From NCBI RefSeq assembly GCF_028372415.1, contig NC_092877.1:387239342-387303341 (forward strand): a DNA stretch of 64,000 bases, read 5' to 3'. The stretch is from Notamacropus eugenii (Eukaryota; Chordata; Mammalia; Diprotodontia; Macropodidae). Position numbers and translations under genes: made by a program. Under the pieces are notes generated by a model. The model was not told the origin of the DNA and did no database searches. It saw only the letters and a program-made list of their open reading frames with translations. This document shows, piece after piece, positions 33,401-40,140 of the stretch (position 1 is the first letter of the stretch; each line of letters begins with the position of its first letter).

Positions 33401-35373
33401 CGGCCACAGGGTTTAACGGCTGAAGAAAATGTTGCTAGATTAAACTCTGATAAGCTTGAAACAGTTATTCAGCGGAAGGTGCATTCCAGCCCCTCCGTCA
33501 GCCCCTAGAGACATGTGGGGCACGGCTCTCTCTTGTCAGATCCACTTCCCAGGGACACCATCCTCTCTGATTCTCACTCTTTTTCACAGGGAAATGAATA
33601 AACGTCTGACCGAGGAGCAAGCCAGGAAGACGTTTGAGAGGGCCATGAAACTGGAGCAAGAGTTTACAGAGCATTTCACAGGTGGGCTTATTGCAGCATT
33701 TTTTTTCCATGCTTGTTTTCCCATAGTGATGTGGAGATGGGTATATGGCATTGGTGTGGTGTCCGTACTGCAGCAGGAGCCTGTGAAAGTGTGACCTCCC
33801 CACGGGCAGCTTCCTGTGGTGAGATTGAAGAGTGAGAGGGATTCTGCTGTGAACCAGATCAGGAGGAAATGGATGATTCTGTCTGCCCCTCCCTTCAGAT
33901 GCTCTGGAAGGTGGCCGCGAGGCTGTCCCAGAGCAGCCGGGCTCCTGACTCTGTGCAGTCGTGAGATTTTTGGGCCCGTCCACTCCTGAATCAGTGTCCT
34001 AAATCACTATCGGCCTCTTCCTTGGTTTGTCTTTTGTTCTCTTATCTCTTTTAAAACTTCATGACAGAGCCATCTTTGGACAGCCCCAGGGTCATGCAGT
34101 TAAACAGTGACATTGGTATTGTGAACACTCTCCCCATCTCCATACACCTTGACGTTGGTAGCCTCTGACCACATCTGAGGAGTTAAATGTCCCTCCCAGA
34201 GAGTGAACAATTTGTATGCATCTTAGCTCCAAAGGACAGAGGCAGAGGAAGTTTCTCGGTTTTGGTTTGGGGGTCACTGGCTCAGTGAGAGTCAGCTTTC
34301 GCCTGGTAAGATTTGTGGGGGCCTAAGCACTCACCCTCTGACCCAGGATGGTAGAATCAGGAAATACAAGAAATGGGTTTGTTGAGGAGGGACCAAGTCA
34401 TCTGTCCCCTGGGGCCAATGACTCGAACAGGAGGAGCGCCAGGTACTCTCTGGCCACCCTCCCCCACACCCCCAGGGAACCTTCCCAGCCCTCTTCATTC
34501 TAGGACTAGCCTTCCCTGTGTCCATTCCCTCCTACACAGCCCACATACCACTTTCTCTGTACAGACTCATCAGCCTCCTGCTGAGCACGGTGCCTGTGCT
34601 TGGTAAAGGTTATCTAGCCTGCCTCTGCATGGTGGTTTGCATTTGGGAGGCCTGGAACAGGGTCTGCCTCCTGCCTTTCTTTGTGTCCCCTTCACCTGGC
34701 ACAGTGCCCTAGGGGGCATACAGTAGGTGTTTGCTGTTTATTGACTGACTGGTGGCCCCTGACAGCCTCTGAGGCCTTTGGGAATCTTGAGGAAGGCCTT
34801 TCTAATGCAGAAGTGTGTGGCCACTGCCCATCCCCACAGTCTTATCTTCCTTTGAATTCTCCCTGTTGTTGGGTTCCTCCTGCCTTTCAGAGACAGCAGG
34901 AAAGCAGTGGGGGGTTTTCCTTGTCTTGGATCAGCTCTTTCTCTGTCAATTAGATGGAACATTTAGAAAACAGTTCCAGGCTCGCCAGAGCTCATGCATC
35001 AGTCACACTTGTTACTTGGCTCTGTGTCAGCCGCTGATCGATTCAGATGTTTGATTGGCCAGCTCTTTCTTGTAGCCCTGATGCGATGCCGCACTTAGTG
35101 TTCAGTCTTTCAGGCTATGAGTAAATGACTGAAGGACCTTGACCACTCCAGAGGCCATTCACATGCATGTGGGAGGGACGGGCTGCTCCACCACTCTGTA
35201 CCCCTGGGGATGCAGAACCCCCACCCCTACCTCCCGGGAACTCAGGCCCTTTCCTGTCTGTTACAGCTATCGTGCAGGGGGACACACTGGAAGACATTTA
35301 CAACCAAGTGAAGCAGATCATCGAGGAGCAGGCAGGTCCCTCCATCTGGGTCCCAGCCAAGGAGAAGCTGTGA
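3357..35373 (+). CDS. DLG1: DLG1 (SAP97) 3' half, spliced coding region, 12 exons in window
   Basis: Discs large homolog 1 is a MAGUK scaffold at cell junctions and synapses that clusters receptors and channels through its PDZ domains and binds partners through SH3 and GK. The spliced product reads from the end of PDZ3 ([20 protein letters not shown]) through the SH3 domain ([18 protein letters not shown]), a basic hook and a GK domain ([20 protein letters not shown]) to the C terminus VPAKEKL. Every junction was checked for reading phase and all close correctly. The exons are 3357-3459, 5618-5732, 8335-8511, 16178-16247, 22287-22386 or 22695-22728, 25359-25400, 27689-27739, 31214-31315, 31442-31614, 32523-32632, 33590-33681 and 35267-35373. 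The N-terminal L27 region, PDZ1, PDZ2 and most of PDZ3 lie upstream of the window. DLG1 is preferred over DLG2-4 because the hook, its alternative exons and the C terminus match DLG1, and because MELTF is the next gene. Confidence 0.96.
3772..3853 (+). repeat. Perfect 36-nt tandem repeat, 2.3 copies
   Basis: The unit beginning AATGTCATACGTAATGTG is repeated exactly at 3772-3807 and 3808-3843, with ten further bases at 3844-3853. Each unit contains a bulged hairpin (ATGTGTAAT and ATTACAT). The identity of the copies implies a recent duplication. Confidence 0.85.
4185..4445 (+). repeat. Old L1 ORF2 C-terminal fragment
   Basis: The sequence around GACTCACTGTTTGACAAAAG, and AGGAATACCTTTCAGATGTG about 130 nt later, parallels the better-preserved L1 ORF2 copy at 15250-15530 ([18 protein letters not shown]). 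It has stops and indels and is a dead fragment in an intron. Confidence 0.5.
4446..4780 (+). repeat. RTE-like LINE fragment (C-terminal)
   Basis: A translation across two frames gives pieces like YFGHTMRR and [14 protein letters not shown], which resemble the RTE/BovB motif FGHxxRR...[12 protein letters not shown] near the end of the reverse transcriptase ORF. It is decayed and was found only by motif. Confidence 0.5.
5618..5732 (+). CDS. DLG1: DLG1 exon: PDZ3-SH3 linker and first SH3 strand
   Basis: The exon encodes [20 protein letters not shown], then a Ser/Gly-rich linker and QKRSLYV, where the SH3 fold begins. The acceptor is ACAACAG. The donor reads AG|GCAAGT, so the intron starts with GC instead of GT. 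The codon split across the junction (AG plus A from 8335) gives Arg and keeps the frame, which fixes this boundary. The only nearby GT (5737) would put an early stop in the next exon. Relative to human, as I recall it, the linker has Cys and Val where human has Ser and Ile (MMNSSIS). Confidence 0.94.
6055..6790 (+). repeat. Possible fragment of the recurrent long repeat
   Basis: GATGGTGCCTGCCCTCAAGA near 6079 and GGCTTTTCAGGACAGAG near 6671 resemble the early part of the repeat family seen at 8935-10260. The match is weak and patchy. Confidence 0.3.
6825..6935 (+). repeat. CORE-SINE (WSINE/MIR-like), 5' part
   Basis: AGTCAGGAAGACCTGAGTTC, CAAATCTCGCC and CTTCAGTTTCTCC follow the usual order of marsupial CORE-SINE heads. 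Confidence 0.65.
7960..8022. repeat. TCTG/TCTA simple repeat
   Basis: An interrupted tract of TCTG, TCTA and CTGCC tetranucleotides in an intron. It is likely length-variable. Confidence 0.7.
8335..8511 (+). CDS. DLG1: DLG1 exon: core of the SH3 domain
   Basis: This exon encodes [20 protein letters not shown] and the following [20 protein letters not shown]. The ALFDY motif, the DEWW tryptophan pair and the GVIPSKRR strand are the recognisable SH3 landmarks. In MAGUK proteins this SH3 packs against the GK domain and is not a classical proline-peptide binder; that is family knowledge, not something visible here. The acceptor is CTAG and the donor GTAATT. The exon is 177 nt and both split codons encode Arg. 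Confidence 0.95.
8800..8852. repeat. ACATGCATGC simple repeat
   Basis: Alternating CACATGCATG units, partly diverged (GAATGCACACGC). Alternating purine/pyrimidine sequence, as here, can adopt Z-DNA. Confidence 0.7.
8935..10260 (+). repeat. Recurrent long repeat, longest copy in window
   Basis: The best-preserved member of a G/A-rich family with many copies in this window. The order of landmarks is a head with GCAGTCCTTGCCCC, AGGCTTCCTGCAGATG, CATTTTGTATTTGATCCAGG (about 9290), AGACCTGTGCTTTAGAAGAA, GTAGTCCAGACGTGAAGTGA, GATGTGTTGAGTT, TAGGTAGATTTGAGAATTGT, AGAGCCCTGAGGGATATCCG and AGCCAGATTGTAAGGGGTTA (about 10040). No ORF of note and no LTR is present. I cannot name the family. Confidence 0.6.
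11345..11455 (+). repeat. MIR-like SINE fragment
   Basis: The block ATCTAGTCTCACAGCAGG, ATCCTCTTATTTCACCC and AAGTTCAGTCACAAGCC corresponds to the middle of MIR. Confidence 0.5.
12514..13565 (-). repeat. L1 LINE, ORF2 C-terminal end and 3' UTR
   Basis: On the minus strand the sequence reads through the L1 ORF2 tail, including [14 protein letters not shown] (13236 downward) and GMAEQVV, then a 3' UTR that ends in a T run (12514-12522, the poly(A) tail). The phrase CWWxCELV is diagnostic for mammalian L1. It is 5' truncated. Confidence 0.75.
13566..14750 (-). repeat. HAL1-like/L1 ORF1 fragment
   Basis: Minus-strand frames carry ORF1 pieces: [10 protein letters not shown], [18 protein letters not shown] residues (14475 downward) and [20 protein letters not shown], which match L1/HAL1 ORF1 around its RNA-binding domain. 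Below 14080 it continues into a non-coding segment resembling the 3' UTR of the plus-strand copy at 43581-47226. Frameshifts split the frame. Confidence 0.65.
14894..15185 (-). repeat. L1 3' UTR, minus-strand part of a rearranged copy
   Basis: Reading on the minus strand, ATGGACTCGAGGCAAAATGC leads into GAGAAACAACTATGGAATTG and on to a poly(A) represented by the T run near 14894. It abuts a plus-strand L1 segment at 15186. Confidence 0.65.
15186..15898 (+). repeat. L1 ORF2 C-terminal part, inverted relative to its 3' UTR
   Basis: Plus-strand frames give [67 protein letters not shown] and [20 protein letters not shown] to DKCWRGCG. This is L1 ORF2 close to its C terminus. A stop after ANICD breaks the frame. 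Together with 14894-15185 it looks like a single insertion with 5' inversion. Confidence 0.75.
16178..16247 (+). CDS. DLG1: DLG1 exon: end of SH3 and start of the basic hook
   Basis: A 70-nt exon encoding [20 protein letters not shown] and then DKG. It follows a pyrimidine-rich tract and TTTTGCAG, and ends at GTAAGT. It finishes in phase 0, which matters for what may follow: the two alternative hook exons start in phase 0, whereas the later exons at 25359 and 27689 expect phase 1. The basic run KKERARLK belongs to the HOOK region of MAGUKs, a site of intramolecular regulation and of calmodulin or protein 4.1 contact in the family. Confidence 0.93.
19425..19595 (+). repeat. MIR/THER-like CORE-SINE
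   Basis: CCCCATTTTGCAGATAAGGA, GAAATTGAGGCCTGGATG, GCCCTGGGTCACACAATTAA and GAGTTCAAATTCAGGC give the core and 3' parts of the MIR superfamily. Confidence 0.75.
20740..20995 (-). repeat. L3/CR1-like LINE fragment
   Basis: Written on the plus strand, CAAGACTTTACATTTACCTT and the following block with CTTGTTTGATTCA are the reverse complement of the L3/CR1 motif around TAAATGTAAAGTCTT. Heavily diverged. Confidence 0.5.
22287..22386 (+). CDS. DLG1: DLG1 alternative hook exon, long form (protein 4.1-binding type)
   Basis: A 100-nt exon encoding [20 protein letters not shown] and then [13 protein letters not shown]. It matches the long DLG1 hook insert, known in the literature as the insert that binds protein 4.1 and favours membrane localisation. 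The acceptor is CAGCAG, a tandem NAGNAG site, so the first Gln may be optional. The donor is GTGAGT. It starts in phase 0 and ends in phase 1. It is mutually exclusive with the 34-nt exon 308 nt downstream, because joining the two shifts the frame into a stop. Confidence 0.92.
22387..25358 (+). other. DLG1: Introns around the short hook exon
   Basis: The short hook exon sits at 22695-22728. Outside it I see no repeats or coding sequence that I can name. Confidence 0.7.
22695..22728 (+). CDS. DLG1: DLG1 alternative hook exon, short form
   Basis: A 34-nt exon encoding [11 protein letters not shown] plus a split Lys codon. This is the short 12-residue hook insert known in mammalian DLG1 isoforms. 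It has a CTACAG acceptor and a GTAAGT donor. Its phases (0 in, 1 out) equal those of the long hook exon, so either can join 16178-16247 to 25359-25400 in frame. It is too short for ORF-based detection and was recognised from the peptide and the splice sites. Confidence 0.9.
25359..25400 (+). CDS. DLG1: DLG1 cassette exon, 14 residues ([13 protein letters not shown])
   Basis: A 42-nt exon with an AATTTCAG acceptor and a GTAAGT donor, both boundaries in phase 1. It encodes [13 protein letters not shown] within the hook. Its length is a multiple of three with matching phases, so it can be skipped without frame change when either the long or the short hook exon is present. A Ser/Asp/Glu-rich stretch like this could be a phosphorylation target, but that is inference. 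Confidence 0.92.
25401..27688 (+). other. DLG1: DLG1 intron with GGAT microsatellite
   Basis: An AT-rich intron with a T run at 25839-25858 and the GGAT tract near its 3' end. No further feature recognised. Confidence 0.75.
27562..27636. repeat. (GGAT)n microsatellite
   Basis: About eighteen GGAT/GATG tetranucleotides with one interruption (CATGGAGG). It ends 52 nt before the acceptor of the exon at 27689, so it lies in or near the branch-point region. Confidence 0.9.
27689..27739 (+). CDS. DLG1: DLG1 exon: hook-to-GK linker
   Basis: A 51-nt exon encoding [16 protein letters not shown]. It connects the hook to the GK domain. The YVLSYEPV segment corresponds to the SH3 strand that MAGUKs place after the hook, completing the split SH3 fold. 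The acceptor is TTTGTAACAG and the donor GTTTGT. A GGAT microsatellite ends about 52 nt before the acceptor, unusually close for a length-variable repeat. Confidence 0.94.
28335..28455 (+). repeat. L3/CR1-like LINE 3' fragment
   Basis: The segment with AGCCCAGAGATGAGAAGACA, ATGATAGCTGCTGTTAAGTA and GAAAGGGCCATCACATGGAA follows the conserved 3' region of L3/CR1. Confidence 0.65.
28885..28980 (+). repeat. hAT-like non-autonomous DNA transposon, half copy B
   Basis: TTTGTCCCTTGAAGTTTGGA, the palindrome GCCACATGTGGC (28940-28951), CCTTGAGG and a CCTAACCCTGG end parallel copy A at 2610-2705. Confidence 0.55.
29990..30045 (+). repeat. L2-like 3' terminus
   Basis: GGGTGCTTAATAAGTCTTTA followed by ATTGATTAAAT resembles the last 50 nt of L2. 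Confidence 0.45.
30150..30245 (+). repeat. Possible start of a recurrent long-repeat copy
   Basis: CAGTCAGCATTTAATTAATG, then CCCTGCCCTCTGGGG and GGGAGACAGAGAGTGG, resemble the head of the family seen at 54648-55090. Confidence 0.35.
30365..30500 (+). repeat. MIR-like SINE
   Basis: GGCAAGTCACTTGGTTTCCT, TCATAGTTGTGAGGA, GAAGCACTTAGCACAGTGCC and GGCAAATAGTAGGGAC are in MIR order. Confidence 0.75.
31214..31315 (+). CDS. DLG1: DLG1 exon: start of the GK domain
   Basis: This exon encodes [20 protein letters not shown] and then [13 protein letters not shown]. It begins the guanylate-kinase-like domain. In active guanylate kinases the first loop is a GxxGxGK[S/T] P-loop; here the loop reads GPMKDR, the degenerate form typical of MAGUKs, so the domain should be a phosphopeptide-binding module and not an enzyme. 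The acceptor is CTGTACAG and the donor GTGAGT. Confidence 0.96.
31442..31614 (+). CDS. DLG1: DLG1 exon: GK domain, GMP-binding-like region
   Basis: This exon encodes [40 protein letters not shown] and then [18 protein letters not shown]. The TTRPKR, YHFV and GHLYGTS motifs are the conserved substrate-pocket elements of the guanylate kinase fold, which MAGUKs reuse to bind phosphorylated ligands. It is separated from the previous exon by only 126 nt. The acceptor is TTTAAAG and the donor GTGAGC, and the exon ends in phase 0. Confidence 0.97.
32523..32632 (+). CDS. DLG1: DLG1 exon: GK domain, central sheet
   Basis: This exon encodes [20 protein letters not shown] and then [20 protein letters not shown] and the [10 protein letters not shown] strand are hallmarks of the GK core. 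A long T-rich tract with TTTTAG precedes the exon, and the donor is GTGAGT inside the split Met codon. Human has, as I recall, Ile where this copy has Val in PISVFI, a conservative change. Confidence 0.96.
33410..33478 (+). other. Possible cryptic exon in DLG1 intron
   Basis: A 69-nt stretch bounded by CCACAG and AAG|GTGC is open in one frame ([20 protein letters not shown] then QRK). However, in the frame set by the upstream DLG1 exon it would hit TAA at the third codon. It therefore cannot extend the DLG1 protein and could at most act as a poison exon. It may be chance. Confidence 0.2.
33590..33681 (+). CDS. DLG1: DLG1 exon: GK domain, lid helices
   Basis: This exon encodes [20 protein letters not shown] and then [10 protein letters not shown]. 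It forms the helical lid-like segment of the GK fold. The acceptor is TTTTCACAG and the donor GTGGGC. Both split codons (Met at the start, Ala at the end) agree with the neighbouring exons. Confidence 0.96.
33682..35266 (+). other. DLG1: Last DLG1 intron
   Basis: It holds an L2 3' end at 34450-34755. The rest has no recognised feature. Confidence 0.75.
34450..34757 (+). repeat. L2 LINE 3' end
   Basis: A pyrimidine-rich block, then TTTCTTTGTGTCCCC, CACCTGGCACAGTGCC, ATACAGTAGGTGTTTGCTG and TTTATTGACTGACTGG are the L2 terminus in the correct order. Confidence 0.7.
35267..35373 (+). CDS. DLG1: DLG1 terminal coding exon with stop codon
   Basis: The last coding exon encodes [20 protein letters not shown] and then [15 protein letters not shown], with TGA at 35371-35373. 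The C-terminal IWVPAKEKL is a DLG-family signature, and the KEKL ending separates DLG1 from the RERL ending of DLG4. The residues just before it (AGPS here) differ from human (SGSY, as I recall), in line with a diverged mammal. The acceptor is TGTTACAG. Confidence 0.96.
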
Positions 35374-36357
35374 GCCCTCCCCTCTCCTCCTGCTTGTGCT
35401 GCCTTGCAGGGCCTCCTGTTCTCTGAAACACCTTCTAACTCTTCGTTCGCTCCTTTGTGTTCTCGTGTGTCGCCGTTGGTCTGCTGCCATTTTTCAGAAC
35501 CGAAGATGGAATGGCCCGACCAGCTATTAAGGGTTTGGGGGGGTGGGGAAATTGTGGTAAATTCCTTAATGTTTAAGGGAAAGTAACTTTCAGAGATTTT
35601 CAGAAAAGCTTTATATACAGTCTTTTAAAATTTCATAACAAATGAAAGAAAAATGGTCTTAATGATTTAGTCAATTGTGAGCAACTTTGCACGCCTACTT
35701 TAATAGCATGGTTTGGCCAATGCCGTTTTCAAGGTTTTTTTCTTCCAGATCTGACTACTTCTCAGAGCAAAGGGTTTTTGTTTGTTTTGCAGGCAATTAA
35801 GGAAAATCTCTGCTTTTGTTTGTTCTCTTTTTAGTTTCGAAATTTAATGTCTGTTAACTTTCATAGTTTGACAAGGGATATTCATTTTGTAAGGGTTACT
35901 TTACTTTTCAAGTCTTCTTTCTTTTTTCCTTTTTTTCTTTTTTTTCCCCCCCGATATAATTGCTAGGAATAACAATGTTCAATGTTTTTAATCCTGCTCG
36001 TACAGCACTATTTACGGTGTCTTACAACTGTTGTTTATAGCTAAGGATCCTCCCGTTTTCTGAATCGAGACCACGTTTAGGTGCTAGGAAAGTCTGCCTT
36101 TTACACAGAGGGCCGACAGTTCATAGGCATCAGTGCTGGCAAAGCCGAGCCAACTGGACTGTAGCATCACAGCCATCCTTAGGGCTGTGGCCAAGGAACC
36201 CGCTTCAGAAAATGACAAGTGTATTCTTTGGGGTCAGATTTTAACGAGTATTTTACCCACGATAACTGCCTATTTTGTTATAATGATAAATATATATATT
36301 AAACTTTCTTTAACTAAAACTCTGTAACTATGGGAACTATTTTCTTTACATAGTTGC

Positions 36358-36385
36358 GCACACACACACACACATATATATATAT
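36358..36385. repeat. CA/TA dinucleotide tract in DLG1 3' UTR
   Basis: (CA) followed by (TA) units inside the UTR. Confidence 0.85.
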
Positions 36386-36443
36386 TTTAAAATATATATT
36401 TTTCTTTTATCACCTATTCCTAACTTTTTTGTTTGGTTTTGAA

Positions 36444-36449
36444 AATAAA
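36444..36449 (+). promoter_or_regulatory. Candidate proximal poly(A) signal of DLG1
   Basis: A canonical AATAAA lies 1.07 kb after the stop in an AT-rich context. Use of this site would remove about 0.5 kb of 3' UTR. The downstream sequence is only weakly GT-rich, so it may be a minor site. Confidence 0.4.
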
Positions 36450-36914
36450 TATTAATTAGAATTGATCTTCCTTAATCATGTGAAATGCAAACAGAGGTAT
36501 GTATGGTTGTTGGGGAAAATCTTTAGAAGGAAGTGAATTGCAAGAAGATGGTTATGAGAGCGTTCTCCTCTTTTCTACAAAAAGTTCCAGTTTGTTTTCT
36601 GCTTGCCCCGCCCCTCATCTGCCCTTTTCTCAGAGAGAGGAATCCCCACAGAACTGCAGCTGTGAACAGAGCGAGGCCCTGGGGCTGCGCCCTCAACTCA
36701 GTTCAGTCACCCACCGGGACTGCTTCAGGAACAAATTTCTCTGATCCTTCATATTAATATTGTTTGGTAGCTGCCCATCGCTTATTTGAAGTTGATTGTT
36801 TATTAAATAGGTGTTTTCCAGAAATTTCCTCCTTGTTTTTCCTCAACCAGATGATAGCTGGTTTGTAAAGAGTTATCCATATCCATTCCATTTGTCAGAA
36901 AGGGGAGAACAGCT

Positions 36915-36920
36915 AATAAA
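36915..36920 (+). promoter_or_regulatory. Likely main poly(A) signal of DLG1
   Basis: AATAAA is followed by CTTTATTGTACA and, 20-35 nt later, by the GT-rich GTTGAATGTGTCC, which resembles a downstream cleavage element. Recognisable UTR character ends here. Confidence 0.65.
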
Positions 36921-37799
36921 CTTTATTGTACAACCTACTCGTTGAATGTGTCCTGAATTCTGCACCATCCTCCCTTTCCATGCAGGAACACAGCCACCAT
37001 GTTATTAAAATCTTTAGGGCCAAGTTGGCCCCATGGCCTGCATTCTAAGTAGAGTCCCCAGGGCTCCTGGATAGACCATGTGGAAAGAGTGGAGCCACCC
37101 TCCGTGCTGTGCAGGGAGAGAGATCCACCTGGGAGAGATGGCTCTCTGGAGGCACTCCCTAACTGTAGGGACACCCTCCCCGAGCTAGCAAGCTACTTCT
37201 TTCGCTTGATCTGATAAAGGAACTGTGCAATAGACAGGCCTGGTACTCCCAAGGCCCATTGTTGGACCAGCGTGGGGTATGGCTTCCATGGGTACAGATT
37301 GCAGCCCCCTTCCTGGACTTTGGTCCATTTTCATCCCTATCCTCTCAGGTGATGAACCTTGATCTTCAGAGCATCCCTGAACAGGAGCCAAAGAGGGGCC
37401 TGAAATGCCAGAAAGGGAACCGAGGAAGACAGTTCTCTCAGGAAAGATGCAGCTCCAGCTTTGCCATTTGCATCTGCCTGTCCATCCTTGGACTCTCTGA
37501 GGACTTGGACTAAGTGCTGAATTCACATGCTTACAGGAGAGAACAGAGAAAGGAGGGTGGCCAAACAGGGCAGAAATTACCTGTGCTTGGAAAACCCCAG
37601 GAAACTTGCTTTGTAAGAGTATCTGGAGGAACAGCCTGGGCTGGGACTGTGGTCCCAGAATGAGCCACCCCTCCCCTCTCCCTCTACTAGGCATCCCAAG
37701 CTGAATGGCATGCCACCCTGCCTCTTCTGTGGCGACTTTTGGTTAGACCATCTCTTTGTAGGACTGTAGAGTCCTCCTGAGTTGTGGTAGAATGAGAGA

Positions 37800-37995
37800 T
37801 CCCCCTCTCTATAGCACCCCAAGGTTTTTAAAGGGTTTTACATACATTCTCTGCTTTGAGAGACAGTGTCCCCATTTTATAGATAAGCACATTGAGACTC
37901 GGGGACGCAGAGCTAGTAAAGATCTGAAATGGGATCTGAACACTGGTCTTTTTGACTCTCAAGTTGTCACTGTCCACTAGACCATGCTGCCTCTC
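37800..37995 (+). repeat. MIR/THER-like CORE-SINE
   Basis: CCCCATTTTATAGATAAGCA, CATTGAGACTCGGGGAC and CACTAGACCATGCTGCCTCTC match the CORE-SINE core and 3' end. Confidence 0.6.
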
Positions 37996-37997
37996 AG

Positions 37998-38125
37998 ATA
38001 GGAACGATGGAACCAGCTGTTAAGAGTTTCTGTTTATTTTTTAGAAGAAGAGATGGTAAATTCCTTGTCATTTGAAGGAAAATACTTTTAAGAAGTTTAT
38101 TTACCTGTAATATTTCATAACAAGA
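37998..38125 (+). repeat. Diverged duplicate of the start of the DLG1 3' UTR
   Basis: ACCAGCTGTTAAGAGTTT, TGGTAAATTCCTT and ATTTCATAACAA occur in the same order as ACCAGCTATTAAGGGTTT, TGGTAAATTCCTT and ATTTCATAACAA at 35520-35640. No known repeat family explains the match to my knowledge. Confidence 0.45.
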
Positions 38126-39184
38126 TAACTGCATCATTCATTGAGTAAAAAACAGTACCCTGAAATTAGTTCAGTGTTGGTAGGGCTGTGGAAAAGTTCC
38201 TTCTGCCATTGAGACGGTCAGCTGATACCAACTTTGCAGACCACTTCAGCAATATGTACTAAGCCACAAAACATCATGCCCTGTGGCGTGACGTGGCGTG
38301 GCCACTTTCCTTGTGATGGCCAGCCACTGGGGAGGCATCTGTGTCACGATGATGGCAGGTTATAGGGTCCTAAGAAACAGCCCAGTAGTTCAAAAAAACA
38401 AACCTGGAATGCATGTGGAAAAAGCGTGCTAGATGAGCCAGATGCTGCCCCTAGTGGGTTCAGAATCAGAGCAAATCTGGGCCAGGCAGCAAGGACAACA
38501 AAAGGTGTTTTTAACTATGAGGGAAAAGTCCAAGGCTGCAGAGGGCCTGATGACCATTCAGGACTCTGTTCCCCCTCCTCTCATCTTTTCTGTGTGAGGA
38601 AGTGAGACTTTGCCCTGGAAATGGGCAAGTCAGATCACTGGTGACCTGGGGGAGCCAAGTTCAGGTCCCAAGGAGCCCTCCTCTCCCCACTGCCATGATA
38701 CTCAGCACCCTCTGTTTTGAGACCCTAGAGCATGGGAAGCACAATCCCTGAACATGGGCTGCAGGCCTGCTCTGTGCTGGGACTTGTGTTCATCCTTCTT
38801 TGCCATCAGAAAAATGACATGACTTACACTTGACTTTGTTTTGAGTGAGGGAGGGCTGTGCAGGTCACCAGCCTCACTTCTCCTCCTGAGCCATCTCAAT
38901 CCAGGGACCAGATATTCATCAGGATGACTGGAGATGGCCCAGGAGGCACTGCGAGACCTTGGCCTTTTTAGGCTAAGGCCTATTCAGGGACTCACTTAGG
39001 GTGAGGTAACGCCCATTCAGTGAATAAGCCTCTTTAAAAAGTAGTCAGGGGGGTGGCCCTTCCAATAGAAAAAAAATTGATAAATCAGGCTGGTAGGGGG
39101 GGAGTTTCAGAAGAGAAACTGTTATTACTGTCATTCACTCTAAGCCAGGAGAGGCCAAAAACAGCCATTGAGAGGAGGTTGGGC

Positions 39185-39242
39185 AGGGACCCAGAAAGAA
39201 AGAGAGAGAGAGAAAGGAAAGAAAGAGAAGGAAGAAAGAAAA
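39185..39242. repeat. GA-rich low-complexity tract
   Basis: AGAAAGAGAGAGAGAG-type polypurine sequence. Confidence 0.75.
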
Positions 39243-39384
39243 ATGTAGCCAGTGTGTCCCAAGTTAAGTGAGCAGCTTCTGGCCATCAAAATTTGCCCTC
39301 TTTTGGAGAGAAGGAAGGGGAGAGGGCTAGGTTGAGAGAGAATGAGCTGACCTACCCAGCTAGCTGGGTCCCCCATTCAGCAGC

Positions 39385-40140
39385 TCAATCTATGTGCTGG
39401 GACACCAAAAGACAAGATCATCCCTGCCCTGAAGGAACTTACGATCTAATGGGGGAGACAGCTGGCAAACATACAATGCAAGTTACAGGATAAATAGGAA
39501 ATAATTAACAGGAGGGCCCGAATTTAAGAGAGGTTGGGGAAGGTTTTGATGAGATTTTAGTTGGAACTCAGAGGAAGCCAGAGGTTGATGTGGAGGAGGG
39601 AGAGCATGTTCCGGGCCTGGGGGACAGTCAGAAAGGTCACCCAGAGTGTTGTCCATGGAGCAGCCAGGAGGCCAGGGTCACTGGGCTGAAGCATATGAGG
39701 GAAGGGGGAAGGGGGTAGGTAACAAAGAGCTTTGAATGCTGAAAAGCATTCTGTATTTGGTCTTGGAGCCAGAGAGCACCTTGGAGTTTAGGGATGTAAC
39801 AGACCTGTGATTTAGGAAAATCATTGTAATGGCTGAATAAGAGGGTGGACTGGATGGGGAGAGACTTGAGTCCAGTGCATTGGTCCAGGCATGAGGGGAT
39901 GATGGTGAGGCCAGAGAAGGGAATGTGTTGGATGCTGCTGAGGTAAAATCAATGGGCCTTGGCACCATATTGGGTGGAGGCAAGGGGAATGGTGAGAGAG
40001 TGGAATTCAGCATAACGCCTAGGTTCTGAGTGAGGCGCTAGGAAAATGGTGCTGCCCTCCACAGTAGTAGGTAAAGTAGGAGGCTAATTAGCTCTCCAGG
40101 AGCTGATGAGATCACTGAGTACAGTAGCAGAGAGAAGACC
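39385..40140 (+). repeat. Recurrent long repeat, second copy
   Basis: TCCCTGCCCTGAAGGAACTT, AATGGGGGAGACAGCTGGCA, AGGATAAATAGGAAATAATT, AGAGCTTTGAATGCTGAAAA, CTGTATTTGGTCTTGGAG and ACCTGTGATTTAGGAAAATC share the order of the copies at 8935 and 54648. Its preserved head complements the 8935 copy. Confidence 0.65.

Larger units (their letters stand above)
31615..33589 (+). other. DLG1: DLG1 introns within the GK domain
   Basis: Apart from the exon at 32523-32632, the sequence shows only a SINE-like tail near 33180-33290 and the possible cryptic exon at 33410-33478 listed separately. Nothing else was recognised. Confidence 0.75.
35374..36940 (+). other. DLG1: DLG1 3' untranslated region
   Basis: AT-rich sequence from the stop codon to about 20 nt past the AATAAA at 36915-36920. 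It has long T tracts (35930-35950), a CA/TA microsatellite at 36358-36385 and an earlier AATAAA at 36444. The low CpG content, the lack of recognisable repeats and the close poly(A) signals support an untranslated region and not intergenic sequence. The exact cleavage site is inferred. Confidence 0.75.
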
